Shown here one piece after another: positions 1 to 8,577 of a DNA stretch of 64,000 bases. Made by a program: the position numbers and the translations under genes. Below the pieces are notes generated by a model. It ran no database searches and was not told the DNA's origin. It saw nothing but the letters and a program-made list of their open reading frames with translations. The DNA lies in assembly GCA_934140005.1 (NCBI GenBank), contig CAKPBB010000006.1:1-64000 (forward strand), written 5' to 3'. Origin of the DNA: an uncultured Clostridia bacterium. Its GTDB lineage: Bacteria; Bacillota; Clostridia; TANB77; CAG-508. Numbering within the stretch: the first letter of the stretch is position 1; every line of letters begins with the position of its first letter.

Positions 1-72
1 TCTTTAAGTATATTACTTAAAGAACAATCCATAAAAATGAAATATAAAAGAGTTGTCTAATGATGTTAATTT

Positions 73-105
73 GTATTAAGTAGATATAGAACTTAATACC
101 TTTTT
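73..105 (+). terminator. Intrinsic terminator
   Basis: A perfect 9-bp stem (GTATTAAGT/ACTTAATAC, 9-nt loop) is followed by C and five T. It probably ends a transcript entering from the left edge. Confidence 0.65.
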
Positions 106-128
106 AAAATTGCAAAAAATTATTAGAT

Positions 129-152
129 AGCACTATTTATTAGTGCTTTTTC
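129..152 (+). terminator. Intrinsic terminator
   Basis: A 7-bp stem AGCACTA/TAGTGCT with a 5-nt loop runs into a T-rich tail. It is the second terminator-like hairpin within 60 bp. Confidence 0.6.
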
Positions 153-184
153 TGTTGCAAATTTTTAAAGACTGGAATGGTTTT

Positions 185-242
185 CTTTCAATAAACAAAA
201 GTCGCAATCTTTGCATTTTTGTTTTATGGATTATTGAGAAAG
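185..242. repeat. Imperfect long hairpin in the leader of the LRR gene
   Basis: The outer arms CTTTC-AATAA and TTATT-GAGAAAG pair, with an inner ACAAAA/TTTTGT pairing. On the minus strand the loop side contains AAGATTGCGAC, the same 11-mer found in the three large repeats at 26253, 59176 and 63429. It may be a decayed relative or chance; it lies about 65 nt before the start codon at 309. Confidence 0.35.
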
Positions 243-308
243 GAACTTTATATATGAATTATAATTGTTCTTTTCTCAAATTAAATATACATAGGAGGAG
301 AATGCAAA

Positions 309-3215
309 ATGAATAAAAGAAAGCTAATTTTAAGAAAAAAATTTAGAAAAAAAGAATTAGACAGTAAAAAAGGCATTACATTGATTGCTTTAGTAATTAC
401 AATTATTGTAATGTTGATTCTTGCTGGTGTTAGTTTGAATGCAACGATTGGAGAAAATGGTATATTATCACAAGCTAAAAATGCAACATATATGCAAAGT
501 TGTTCAGCTTTATCAGATTTCTTAAATGAAAAATATATTGATGCTGAATTAGATAATATTGTTTCAACTAATGATGATGGAACTGTAAAATCTGCGGTTG
601 AAAAATTATGTGATAACTATTCAGACTGGTTTTATATGGATGGATCAAATAATTATATTATAAAAAAATATAATGCTAAAGATTCAGATGGCAATTCAAG
701 AATTGGTTTTATAAAATTAAGATTAATTAGAAAAAATAATTTACCAGAAGAAATTAGAAAGCAGTTAAAGGATGGAGAAGCAAATAATGAAAGTTTTTCA
801 GCATATGAACAATTAAAAGATGTATATGGTGTTACAGGAGATTTACAAGTGTATTATTGCTCTGATGGAATTGATAGTTCAATAGGAGCTGATTATACTT
901 CTTCAAGTTCAACAGATAGTTATGATGGAACTAAGACGATATATACTGCTGGAAGTGAACTTGCTAAATCAATTGCTAATACACTTGGAAATGATCCAAA
1001 AGATTTCAATATGCAAGACTTAAGAACGATAAATGAATTAGAAATTTCAGATAGTGTAGGAATAAATGATTTGACAGCTCTAAGAGATTTACCAAATTTA
1101 AAAACTTTAACTTTAACAAATTATACTGGAAGCCTGAAGGGCATTCAGAGAGCATATAAATTAACTTCTATATATTTTTGTAATTCAAAAAAAGAACAAA
1201 ATATTGATTATACAGGTTTTGAAACATTAACAGGATTAGAAGAAATTAAATTTTATAATCCAAATGATACAGAAGTTGAAAAACTATGCAATTCAATGAA
1301 AGATACAAATTATTCTAAACTAAAAAGAATATATATGTATGGTGCGTGGAATGAGTATTGGAAATTTTTTTATGATGAAATAGGTAATGAAACATACAAT
1401 GTATTTTGTGAATTATCAAACTTAATGTATTTTAATAAATTAACTCAAACTACATGTGAAAGTGTTGAATATCTGATATTTGCTAATTGTAGTTTGAAAT
1501 CAACTAGTGGAATAGAGAATTTTATAAATGCCACAAAGGTAAGACTAAGTTCAAATTTATTACAAGATTTGAATGGTATTGAAAATTTAAAAAAATTGAA
1601 TTACATCAATTTAACTAATAATTCTAATTTGAGCTCAATTAATGAACTTAAAGATATTTCAACATTGAAAACTATTAGAATTGCTAGTGCAACACAATTA
1701 TTAGATTTATCACCAATTTTAATAAATTCAGAGCCAAATTATATATATGCAATTGGAACAAGTAATTTAAACTTTTCTGGTGATACTTGGCAAAGCAATA
1801 GTAATTCTATGATAAAAAAATTATCTAATATTGCAAATTTATTTTTAGATAATAAATATAGTTTAATATTTTCGGATAGAGCAGCTATAAAAGTTACAAG
1901 TGATGCAGATGCAAATAGTATAATGACCTTATCTGGAAAAACGACTTTGAAATCATTATCTTTAAGTGGAAATAAAAATTTATCTGATACTCAAATACAG
2001 AGTTTGTTAGAATCACTTCCTAATTTAGAAAATGTTAATTTAGATTCTACAAATTTGGAAACATTAAATTTTGCAAAAGATAAGACAAATTTAAAGAGAA
2101 TTTCATTTTGCAATACCAAGGTGACTGATATAACGACTTTGGAAAAAAATACAAAACTGGGTTTAATAAGGTTTGACAATTCTAGTGCAACAGTTAAATT
2201 ATACAAAGAAAATGACACAAATTTTAATAGTAAAATAGTTAAATTAATTGAAAATGCTTATAGTTATTATTGTTCAGAAGATGATACAGGTATAATCGGA
2301 CATGGTGGTGGATTTGTACCAATAGCTCAAGAGTATTATGATGATATTGGTAAATTGACAAATTTAACTAAAATGCATACGAGATATTATGGAATGCCAA
2401 ATTATAAAATGGATTTTTCAAATACTGGTTTAAAAAGTTTGTATGTTGAATTTAGCAATCATATGACTATAAAAGTTCCATCTTGTATAGAAAATATAGC
2501 AACTACGTATAGAACATATTTTAGTGCTGATAGCATAACTAATTTGAAAAAATTATCTGGAAATGGAGTGGCCTTAGTAAAATGTGATAATATCAATACA
2601 AAATTTTTAGATAATCAAAATGGTGTTGCAGTTAGTTTTGGCGGAGATGTATTAGATTCATTTAGTTATATGAAAGAATATGTTGGCTCATGGGTAGGGG
2701 CATTTTCATGGAGTGGCTCTAGTGGTGAAAAAAAGTATGGAGCATTCGATAGTTTATGTTTAACTACTATGACTAACTGCACATCAATATATGTAAGTTG
2801 TGCATCAACAAATAGATTAGATGGTGAAGATTTTGCAAATTATGAAAGAGATTTTTCTTTGGAATTATCAGGTTGCAAAGTTGATAATTTTACAAATATC
2901 AATAAGGCAATACATTTAACAAGTCTAAAATTACAAAATAATAGAATATCTGATATTAGTTTCTTTTTAGATGAAATTGAAAATAGTAATATAACTGAGT
3001 TGAACTTAAAAAATAATAATTTAATTAATTTATGTACATACAAAGATAAAAATGGAAATTCAATTTCAATAAAAACAGCGGAAATTTTAGCAAAACTTCC
3101 AAAGTTACAATATATAGATGTGTCTGGAAATGCTGATTTTACTGATTTTACAGCATTAAGAAACAATGGATTTGTAGAAACAGCAGAAAACAGTAAAATA
3201 TTTGAGAAAAAGTAA
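309..3215 (+). CDS. Prepilin-like anchored leucine-rich-repeat surface protein
   Basis: A 968-residue protein. The N-terminus is a charged leader followed by GITLIALVITI, a prepilin-type cleavage signal at Gly22/Ile23 with a hydrophobic helix at about 23-45. The Glu expected at mature position 5 of a classical type IV pilin is absent. From about residue 240 to the end there are irregular leucine-rich repeats of the 'L-xx-L-xx-L-x-L-xx-N/S' kind (for example near 265, 445, 590 and 910), consistent with a binding solenoid. It should be membrane- or pilus-anchored and displayed outside. The start has a strong AGGAGGAG site. The gene at 3227 follows after 11 bp, so the two are probably co-transcribed. 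The prepilin peptidase at 35197 is a plausible processing enzyme (inference). The ligand is unknown. Confidence 0.75.
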   Translation: MNKRKLILRKKFRKKELDSKKGITLIALVITIIVMLILAGVSLNATIGENGILSQAKNATYMQSCSALSDFLNEKYIDAELDNIVSTNDDGTVKSAVEKLCDNYSDWFYMDGSNNYIIKKYNAKDSDGNSRIGFIKLRLIRKNNLPEEIRKQLKDGEANNESFSAYEQLKDVYGVTGDLQVYYCSDGIDSSIGADYTSSSSTDSYDGTKTIYTAGSELAKSIANTLGNDPKDFNMQDLRTINELEISDSVGINDLTALRDLPNLKTLTLTNYTGSLKGIQRAYKLTSIYFCNSKKEQNIDYTGFETLTGLEEIKFYNPNDTEVEKLCNSMKDTNYSKLKRIYMYGAWNEYWKFFYDEIGNETYNVFCELSNLMYFNKLTQTTCESVEYLIFANCSLKSTSGIENFINATKVRLSSNLLQDLNGIENLKKLNYINLTNNSNLSSINELKDISTLKTIRIASATQLLDLSPILINSEPNYIYAIGTSNLNFSGDTWQSNSNSMIKKLSNIANLFLDNKYSLIFSDRAAIKVTSDADANSIMTLSGKTTLKSLSLSGNKNLSDTQIQSLLESLPNLENVNLDSTNLETLNFAKDKTNLKRISFCNTKVTDITTLEKNTKLGLIRFDNSSATVKLYKENDTNFNSKIVKLIENAYSYYCSEDDTGIIGHGGGFVPIAQEYYDDIGKLTNLTKMHTRYYGMPNYKMDFSNTGLKSLYVEFSNHMTIKVPSCIENIATTYRTYFSADSITNLKKLSGNGVALVKCDNINTKFLDNQNGVAVSFGGDVLDSFSYMKEYVGSWVGAFSWSGSSGEKKYGAFDSLCLTTMTNCTSIYVSCASTNRLDGEDFANYERDFSLELSGCKVDNFTNINKAIHLTSLKLQNNRISDISFFLDEIENSNITELNLKNNNLINLCTYKDKNGNSISIKTAEILAKLPKLQYIDVSGNADFTDFTALRNNGFVETAENSKIFEKK

Positions 3216-3226
3216 AGGATTATTAT

Positions 3227-3796
3227 ATGAGAAAATTAATATATGGAATTATAATATTATTAGTAATTATAATATTTTTATTTATTGAAAAAAACTATAA
3301 AGTAAATAATAAAAAACAAATATCAGGCGAAAAATTTGATATTGAAGAGAAAACTAATTATACAGAAATAAAAAATAAGTTAGAAAAAGCTTTAAATACT
3401 AGTAAAAAGCTAATGGAGAATTCAGAAGACTTTTCTATATATTTTGGTTTAGATTATATAAATAGCAATATGCAAGATAAAGATAGGATTGTATTAGTAA
3501 ATAATTTAGAACTAAAGGATTTTTCTGCAATAAATATATATGATTCAAAAAATAATTTGATATCAAATATACCAAGTAATATTATAAAAGATAGTGACAA
3601 AGATAATTTAGTTATAGAACCTGATAAAGATTCTTTAATAAAAATATATTCAAATGATGATAAAATCACATATTACTTTATTTTAAGAATTTCAAAAAAT
3701 GGAGAAATTGATATAAAAGGGGTTTGCTATACTGTTGGAGAAAATGATGACTCAAAAATAATATGGACAGAAGAAGACTTAAGCGGTATTGAATAA
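3227..3796 (+). CDS. Membrane-anchored hypothetical protein
   Basis: A 189-residue protein with one N-terminal transmembrane helix (about residues 5-21) and an otherwise soluble, charged, presumably extracytoplasmic domain. I do not recognise a family. It starts 11 bp after the LRR surface protein and has no terminator in front, so it is probably its operon partner. The spacing to the preceding stop leaves only a weak ribosome binding site, which suggests translational coupling. Confidence 0.6.
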   Translation: MRKLIYGIIILLVIIIFLFIEKNYKVNNKKQISGEKFDIEEKTNYTEIKNKLEKALNTSKKLMENSEDFSIYFGLDYINSNMQDKDRIVLVNNLELKDFSAINIYDSKNNLISNIPSNIIKDSDKDNLVIEPDKDSLIKIYSNDDKITYYFILRISKNGEIDIKGVCYTVGENDDSKIIWTEEDLSGIE

Positions 3797-3810
3797 AGAA
3801 TAATTTTTAC

Positions 3811-3839
3811 TTGCTTTTTACAAACTTATATAGTAAAAT
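3811..3839 (+). promoter_or_regulatory. Promoter for the carAB leader
   Basis: TTGCTT (3811-3816), a 17-bp spacer and TAAAAT (3834-3839). Transcription would begin near 3846, giving a leader of about 210 nt before carA. Confidence 0.55.
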
Positions 3840-3879
3840 CTATTACAATATAAAAAGTAATAAGTAAGGAGGAGAAAAA

Positions 3880-3984
3880 ATGTATTTTGCAAAAAATAAC
3901 AAAACAAAAAAAGCAAAACAATTTATAGATACATTTTTTTCTAATTCTTTTATATTTATAAAAAACACTAAATTTTTTATTTAG
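3880..3984 (+). CDS. Putative 34-residue leader peptide of carAB attenuator
   Basis: A very strong ribosome binding site (AAGGAGGAG, 3866-3874) sits 5 nt before this ATG. The ORF encodes a Lys/Asn/Phe-rich peptide with no known domain. Its TAG stop (3982-3984) lies inside the 3' arm of the intrinsic terminator at 3962-3993. A T-rich stretch (TTTTTTT at 3934-3940, then more T) precedes the terminator. This matches the architecture of the E. coli pyrBI leader, where a ribosome close behind a UTP-starved polymerase prevents terminator folding. The functional reading is inference; the ORF, ribosome binding site and terminator overlap are seen directly. Confidence 0.55.
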   Translation: MYFAKNNKTKKAKQFIDTFFSNSFIFIKNTKFFI

Positions 3985-3993
3985 TGTTTTTTT
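3962..3993 (+). terminator. Attenuator-type intrinsic terminator before carA
   Basis: A 12-bp stem (AAAACACTAAAT with ATTTAGTGTTTT), 5-nt loop and T-run. It lies between the carAB promoter and the carA start with no other promoter obvious in the remaining 60 nt, so it probably controls read-through rather than ending an upstream unit. Confidence 0.75.
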
Positions 3994-4054
3994 GTAGGCT
4001 AAAAATGGTTTATAGATATAACCAAAAATCTAAATAAATTCAAAAGGAGCTAAA

Positions 4055-5119
4055 ATGAAGGGCTATTTAGTTTTAGAAAATGGGCAAATTTTTGAAGGCA
4101 AAAGAATAGGAAGTAATATTGATACTGCATGCGAAGTAGTATTTAATACAGGAATGGTAGGATATGTAGAAACATTTACAGATCCTTCCTATGCAGGTCA
4201 AGGAATTGTAATGACATATCCACTTATAGGAAATTATGGAGTATGCTTAGATGATTGTGAATCTAGAAAAATTTGGGCTAAAGCAGTGTTTATTCATAAT
4301 TTAGGAGAAAATGAAAGCAATTTTAGAAGTACAGAAAATTTAGATAAATTTTTGAAAGAAAATGGAGTTCCAGGTTTAAAAGGAATTAATACAAGAAAAT
4401 TAACAAAAGTTTTAAGGGATAGTGGCACAATGAAAGGTTTTCTTACATCTAATATTGATAATATTGATGAAATTCTAGAAATTATAAATAGATATAAAAT
4501 AGAAAACATTGTAGAAGAGGTTACAACAAACAAAGTTACAACTTATGGAAGAACTAAACCTAAACAAGTTGCTTTGATAGATTTTGGAGCTAAAGATAAT
4601 ATTATAAATTCTTTATTAAAAAGAGGAGTTGGGGTAACTGTTTATCCAGCTAATACAAAAGCTGAAATGATTTTAGCAACAAGGCCAGATGGAATTATGC
4701 TTTCAAATGGACCAGGAAATCCAGAAGAATGTGTTCAAGAAATAGAAAATATTAAAAAATTATATAAAACTAATATACCGATTTTTGGCATATGTCTTGG
4801 ACATCAACTTATGGGGCTTGCAACTGGAGCTAAAACAGCTAAATTAAAGTATGGACATAGAGGACCAAATCATCCAGTAAAGGATTTAAAAAATGATAGA
4901 GTATATATAACTTCACAAAATCATGGATATTATATATTAGCTGAAAGCTTAAATCCAGAAGTTGCTGAAGTATCACATATAAATTTAAATGATAATACTG
5001 TTGAAGGAATAAGATACAAAAACAAAAATATATTTACAGTTCAATTTCATCCAGAGGCTTGTCCGGGGCCAGAAGATACAGCATATTTATTTGATGAGTT
5101 TATAGAAATGTTGCAATAG
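4055..5119 (+). CDS. carA: Carbamoyl-phosphate synthase, small (glutaminase) subunit
   Basis: 354 residues, the normal length for CarA. It releases ammonia from glutamine and channels it to CarB for carbamoyl phosphate, the precursor of pyrimidines and arginine. The N-terminal half is the CPSase small-chain domain. The C-terminal half is a class I glutamine amidotransferase with nucleophile Cys247 in ICLGHQ and the His332/Glu334 pair in QFHPE. The ribosome binding site AAAGGAG precedes the ATG. carB follows after a 106-bp gap with no terminator. Upstream lies the leader ORF and terminator. No pyrR or other pyrimidine genes are adjacent. Confidence 0.97.
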   Translation: MKGYLVLENGQIFEGKRIGSNIDTACEVVFNTGMVGYVETFTDPSYAGQGIVMTYPLIGNYGVCLDDCESRKIWAKAVFIHNLGENESNFRSTENLDKFLKENGVPGLKGINTRKLTKVLRDSGTMKGFLTSNIDNIDEILEIINRYKIENIVEEVTTNKVTTYGRTKPKQVALIDFGAKDNIINSLLKRGVGVTVYPANTKAEMILATRPDGIMLSNGPGNPEECVQEIENIKKLYKTNIPIFGICLGHQLMGLATGAKTAKLKYGHRGPNHPVKDLKNDRVYITSQNHGYYILAESLNPEVAEVSHINLNDNTVEGIRYKNKNIFTVQFHPEACPGPEDTAYLFDEFIEMLQ

Positions 5120-5225
5120 CAGTAATATAGATATAAATTTAGATGCAATATGTACAAACAAAAAGAAGATTAAATTTCATAGGTTTTATATAAAGCCTAA
5201 ATATTAAAGATAGGATAAAGAAAAA

Positions 5226-8200
5226 ATGCCAAGAAATCAAGATATAAAAAAAGTTTTAGTAATAGGTTCTGGACCAATAATAATTGGTCAGGCTGCTGAA
5301 TTTGACTATGCTGGAACTCAAGCTTGTAGAGAATTGAAAAAAGAAGGAATAGAAGTTATTTTAATCAATTCTAATCCAGCAACAATCATGACTGATAAAA
5401 ATATGGCTGATAAAATTTACATAGAACCATTAACAGTAGAAACTGTAAAAAAAGTTATAAAAAAGGAAAAGCCAGATAGTATTTTGCCAAACTTAGGTGG
5501 ACAAACTGGACTAAATTTAGCAATGGAGCTTGCAGAAAGCGGATTTCTAACTGAATATAATGTTAGACTTCTAGGCACAAAAGCAGATGGAATTAGGAAA
5601 GCTGAAGATAGACAAGCTTTTAAAGATATGATGGAAGAAATTGGAGAACCATGTATATCAAGTAAAGTTGTATATAATGTTGGAGATGCAATTGATTTTG
5701 CTAAAAAAATTGGATTACCAGTGATTGTAAGACCAGCATATACATTAGGTGGTACAGGTGGTGGCATTGCTTATACAATTGAAGAATTAGAAGAAATATG
5801 TGGTAGTGGATTGCGTTTATCAAGAGTTCATGAAGTTTTAATTGAAAAATGTATTTCAGGATGGAAAGAGATTGAATATGAGGTAATGCGTGATTCAAAG
5901 GGAAACTGTATTACAATTTGTAATATGGAAAATATAGATCCTGTTGGAGTACATACAGGTGATAGCATTGTTGTTGCACCATCACAAACACTTGCAAACA
6001 AAGAATATCAAATGCTCAGAACATCAGCAATAAAAATCATTTCTAGTTTAAAAATTGAAGGCGGCTGTAATGTTCAATTTGCCTTAAATCCAAAAAGCTT
6101 TGAATATGCTGTTATAGAGGTTAATCCAAGAGTAAGTCGTTCTTCTGCATTAGCTTCAAAAGCAACAGGCTATCCGATTGCTAAAGTTGCAACTAAAATT
6201 GCAATTGGCTACGCATTAGATGAAATTATCAATGAAGTTACAGGAAAAACTTATGCTTGTTTTGAACCAGTTTTAGATTATGTTGTTGTAAAAATCCCAA
6301 AATGGCCTTTCAAGAAATTTCTAACAGCAAGCAGAGATTTAGGTACACAAATGAAAGCAACTGGAGAGGTAATGGCAATTGCTACAAATCTAGAAGCAGG
6401 ACTAATGAAAGCAGTTCGTTCTTTAGAAGAAAATATTGATAGTCTTATTTTACCTAAATTAAAAGAGTTCACAAGAGAAGAAATTGATGAAAAATTAAAA
6501 AAAGTAGATAATGAAAGAATATTTGTAATAGCTGAAGCTTTAAGAAGAGGAATTTCAATAGATGAAATACATGATTTAACAACTATTGATAAGTTTTTTA
6601 TTGGTATAATCTCAAATATTGTTAAATTAGAAAAAGATTTACAAGAAAGAGAACTAGATGCAAATTTAATTCGAAAAGCTAAAGAATATGGATTTACTGA
6701 TAAAGTCATTTCAGAGCTTTCAAAACAAAATATAAGAGAAATTAAAGCAATAAGACTTGGCAATAGAATAATTGCTAATTTTAAAATGGTTGATACATGT
6801 AGTGCGGAATTTGAAGCTAAAACACCATATTATTATTCTAGCTATGATGAAGAAGATGAAGTAAAAATAAGTGATAAGAAAAAAATATTAGTTTTAGGTT
6901 CAGGACCAATTAGAATTGGTCAAGGAATAGAATTTGATTATTGTAGTGTTCATGGAATTTGGGCTTTGAAAAAAGCTGGTTATGATACAATAATTGTTAA
7001 TAATAATCCAGAAACTGTTAGTACAGATTTTGATGTAGCTGATAGATTATATTTTGAGCCTCTTACCCCAGAAGATGTAGAAAATATTGTAGATGTAGAA
7101 AAACCTTATGGAGCAATAGTTCAATTTGGTGGACAAACAGCAATCAAATTAACTAAAGCTTTAAGTGATATGGGAGTAAAGATACTTGGAACTCAAGAAA
7201 AAGATATGGATAGAGCAGAAGATAGAAAAGAATTTGATGATGCTTTAAATAATTGTGGAATTTTAAGACCAGAGGGTAGTACAATTTTTACAGTAGAAGA
7301 GGCTAAAGAAGTTGCAAATAAACTTGGCTATCCAGTTCTTGTTAGACCATCTTATGTACTTGGCGGACAAGGAATGGCAATTGCTTATGATGATAAAGAA
7401 ATAGAAGAATATGTAAATGAAATAAATGAGATTGCTCAAGAACACCCAATTTTAGTTGATAAATATATTTTGGGTAAGGAAGTTGAAGTAGATGCGATTT
7501 GTGATGGAGATGATATTTTAATTCCTGGAATAATGGAACATTTAGAAAGAGCAGGAATACATTCAGGTGATAGTATTTCTGTTTATCCAACTCAAACTTT
7601 AGATAAAAAATATGAAGAGCAAATTATTGAATATACTAAAAAAATAGCAAAAGAACTAAAAATAATAGGTATGTTAAATATTCAATTTATTGTAAGTAAA
7701 GATAAAGTATATATAATTGAAGTAAATCCACGATCAAGTAGAACAGTACCATATATAAGTAAAGTTACTAATTTACCAATGATAGATATTGCAACAGAAG
7801 TTATTTTAGGGAAAAAATTAAAAGATATGCCTTATGGAACAGGTTTGTATAAGAAGAGTGAATATGTTTGCGTGAAAATGCCAGTATTTTCTTTTGAAAA
7901 AATAAAGAATGCAGATACTAGTTTAGGACCAGAAATGAAGTCAACAGGTGAAGTTTTAGGAGTAGACAAAAACTTTGAGAATGCTATATTAAAAGCGTTT
8001 ATTGCTAGTGGTGTGAATGTTGCTAAAAATGGAAATATTTTAATTACTGTAAGAGATAAAGACAAAGAGGAAATGCTACCAATAGCTAAAAAATTCAAAG
8101 ATAAAGGATTTATAATATATTCAACAATTGGAACAGCAAAATTCTTAAAGGAACATAATATAGAAACAATTGTTGTAGAAAAAATTTGGGAAGGAAAAGA

Positions 8201-8423
8201 TAGCATTTTAGAGTTAATACAATCTGGAAAGATTAACTTTATAATAAATACTCCTACAAAGGGAAAACAAGCTAATAGAGATGGTTTCAAAATTAGGAGA
8301 TTGGCAGTAGAATGTAAAATTCCTTGCTTTACATCATTAGATACGGCAAATGCACTTTATAAAGCAATTGATGATGAAGTAGAAGAAAAAGATTTAGACA
8401 TTGTTGATATAACTAGAATTTGA
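5226..8423 (+). CDS. carB: Carbamoyl-phosphate synthase, large subunit
   Basis: 1065 residues, full length. It makes carbamoyl phosphate from bicarbonate, two ATP and the ammonia supplied by CarA. The duplicated architecture is visible: two pre-ATP-grasp starts (VLVIGSGPIIIGQ near residue 10 and ILVLGSGPIRIGQ near 555), two ATP-grasp domains with the glycine-rich loops (GGTGGGIAY near 175; GGQGMAIAY near 713), and a C-terminal MGS-like allosteric domain from about 930. The ribosome binding site is weak (AGGAT about 10 nt upstream). It ends the unit; the next gene has its own promoter. Confidence 0.97.
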   Translation: MPRNQDIKKVLVIGSGPIIIGQAAEFDYAGTQACRELKKEGIEVILINSNPATIMTDKNMADKIYIEPLTVETVKKVIKKEKPDSILPNLGGQTGLNLAMELAESGFLTEYNVRLLGTKADGIRKAEDRQAFKDMMEEIGEPCISSKVVYNVGDAIDFAKKIGLPVIVRPAYTLGGTGGGIAYTIEELEEICGSGLRLSRVHEVLIEKCISGWKEIEYEVMRDSKGNCITICNMENIDPVGVHTGDSIVVAPSQTLANKEYQMLRTSAIKIISSLKIEGGCNVQFALNPKSFEYAVIEVNPRVSRSSALASKATGYPIAKVATKIAIGYALDEIINEVTGKTYACFEPVLDYVVVKIPKWPFKKFLTASRDLGTQMKATGEVMAIATNLEAGLMKAVRSLEENIDSLILPKLKEFTREEIDEKLKKVDNERIFVIAEALRRGISIDEIHDLTTIDKFFIGIISNIVKLEKDLQERELDANLIRKAKEYGFTDKVISELSKQNIREIKAIRLGNRIIANFKMVDTCSAEFEAKTPYYYSSYDEEDEVKISDKKKILVLGSGPIRIGQGIEFDYCSVHGIWALKKAGYDTIIVNNNPETVSTDFDVADRLYFEPLTPEDVENIVDVEKPYGAIVQFGGQTAIKLTKALSDMGVKILGTQEKDMDRAEDRKEFDDALNNCGILRPEGSTIFTVEEAKEVANKLGYPVLVRPSYVLGGQGMAIAYDDKEIEEYVNEINEIAQEHPILVDKYILGKEVEVDAICDGDDILIPGIMEHLERAGIHSGDSISVYPTQTLDKKYEEQIIEYTKKIAKELKIIGMLNIQFIVSKDKVYIIEVNPRSSRTVPYISKVTNLPMIDIATEVILGKKLKDMPYGTGLYKKSEYVCVKMPVFSFEKIKNADTSLGPEMKSTGEVLGVDKNFENAILKAFIASGVNVAKNGNILITVRDKDKEEMLPIAKKFKDKGFIIYSTIGTAKFLKEHNIETIVVEKIWEGKDSILELIQSGKINFIINTPTKGKQANRDGFKIRRLAVECKIPCFTSLDTANALYKAIDDEVEEKDLDIVDITRI

Positions 8424-8498
8424 TATTGTAATCTAAAGAACTCACTATGCCAGTTTAGTTACTTAAAATAAAGAAGTATGAAATTTTAATGAATTAAA

Positions 8499-8527
8499 TT
8501 GACATGAATATAATATTATGATATAAC
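8499..8527 (+). promoter_or_regulatory. Promoter of the ABC transporter operon
   Basis: Consensus TTGACA (8499-8504), a 17-bp spacer and TATAAC (8522-8527). The -10 overlaps the left arm of the palindrome at 8524-8552. Confidence 0.7.
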
Positions 8528-8552
8528 TGTACTAGTACAAATAGTACAGTTA
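8524..8552. promoter_or_regulatory. Palindromic operator, probably bound by the GntR/YtrA-type repressor
   Basis: Perfect 11-bp inverted repeats TAACTGTACTA and TAGTACAGTTA are separated by 7 bp. They overlap the -10 and the probable transcription start. YtrA-family regulators bind such palindromes in front of their own ABC transporter operons, so the regulator at 11560 is the obvious candidate (inference). Confidence 0.7.
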
Positions 8553-8577
8553 TTTAATTTTTGGAAAGGAGTTCTAT

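Larger units (their letters stand above)
1..308. other. Non-coding region with several hairpins before the first gene
   Basis: No convincing ORF is seen. A perfect 10-bp palindrome sits at 1-23 (TCTTTAAGTA, 3-nt loop) without a T-run. Two terminator-like hairpins follow at 73-105 and 129-152, then an imperfect hairpin at 185-242. This looks like the 3' end of an upstream transcript followed by the leader of the gene at 309. I looked for a c-di-GMP riboswitch, often found before pilin-like genes, and saw none. Confidence 0.5.

Noticed and set aside
1..308. c-di-GMP riboswitch before the pilin-like LRR gene
   Set aside because: Pilin-like genes in Clostridia often have one, but neither the conserved GEMM core nor the class II core is present.
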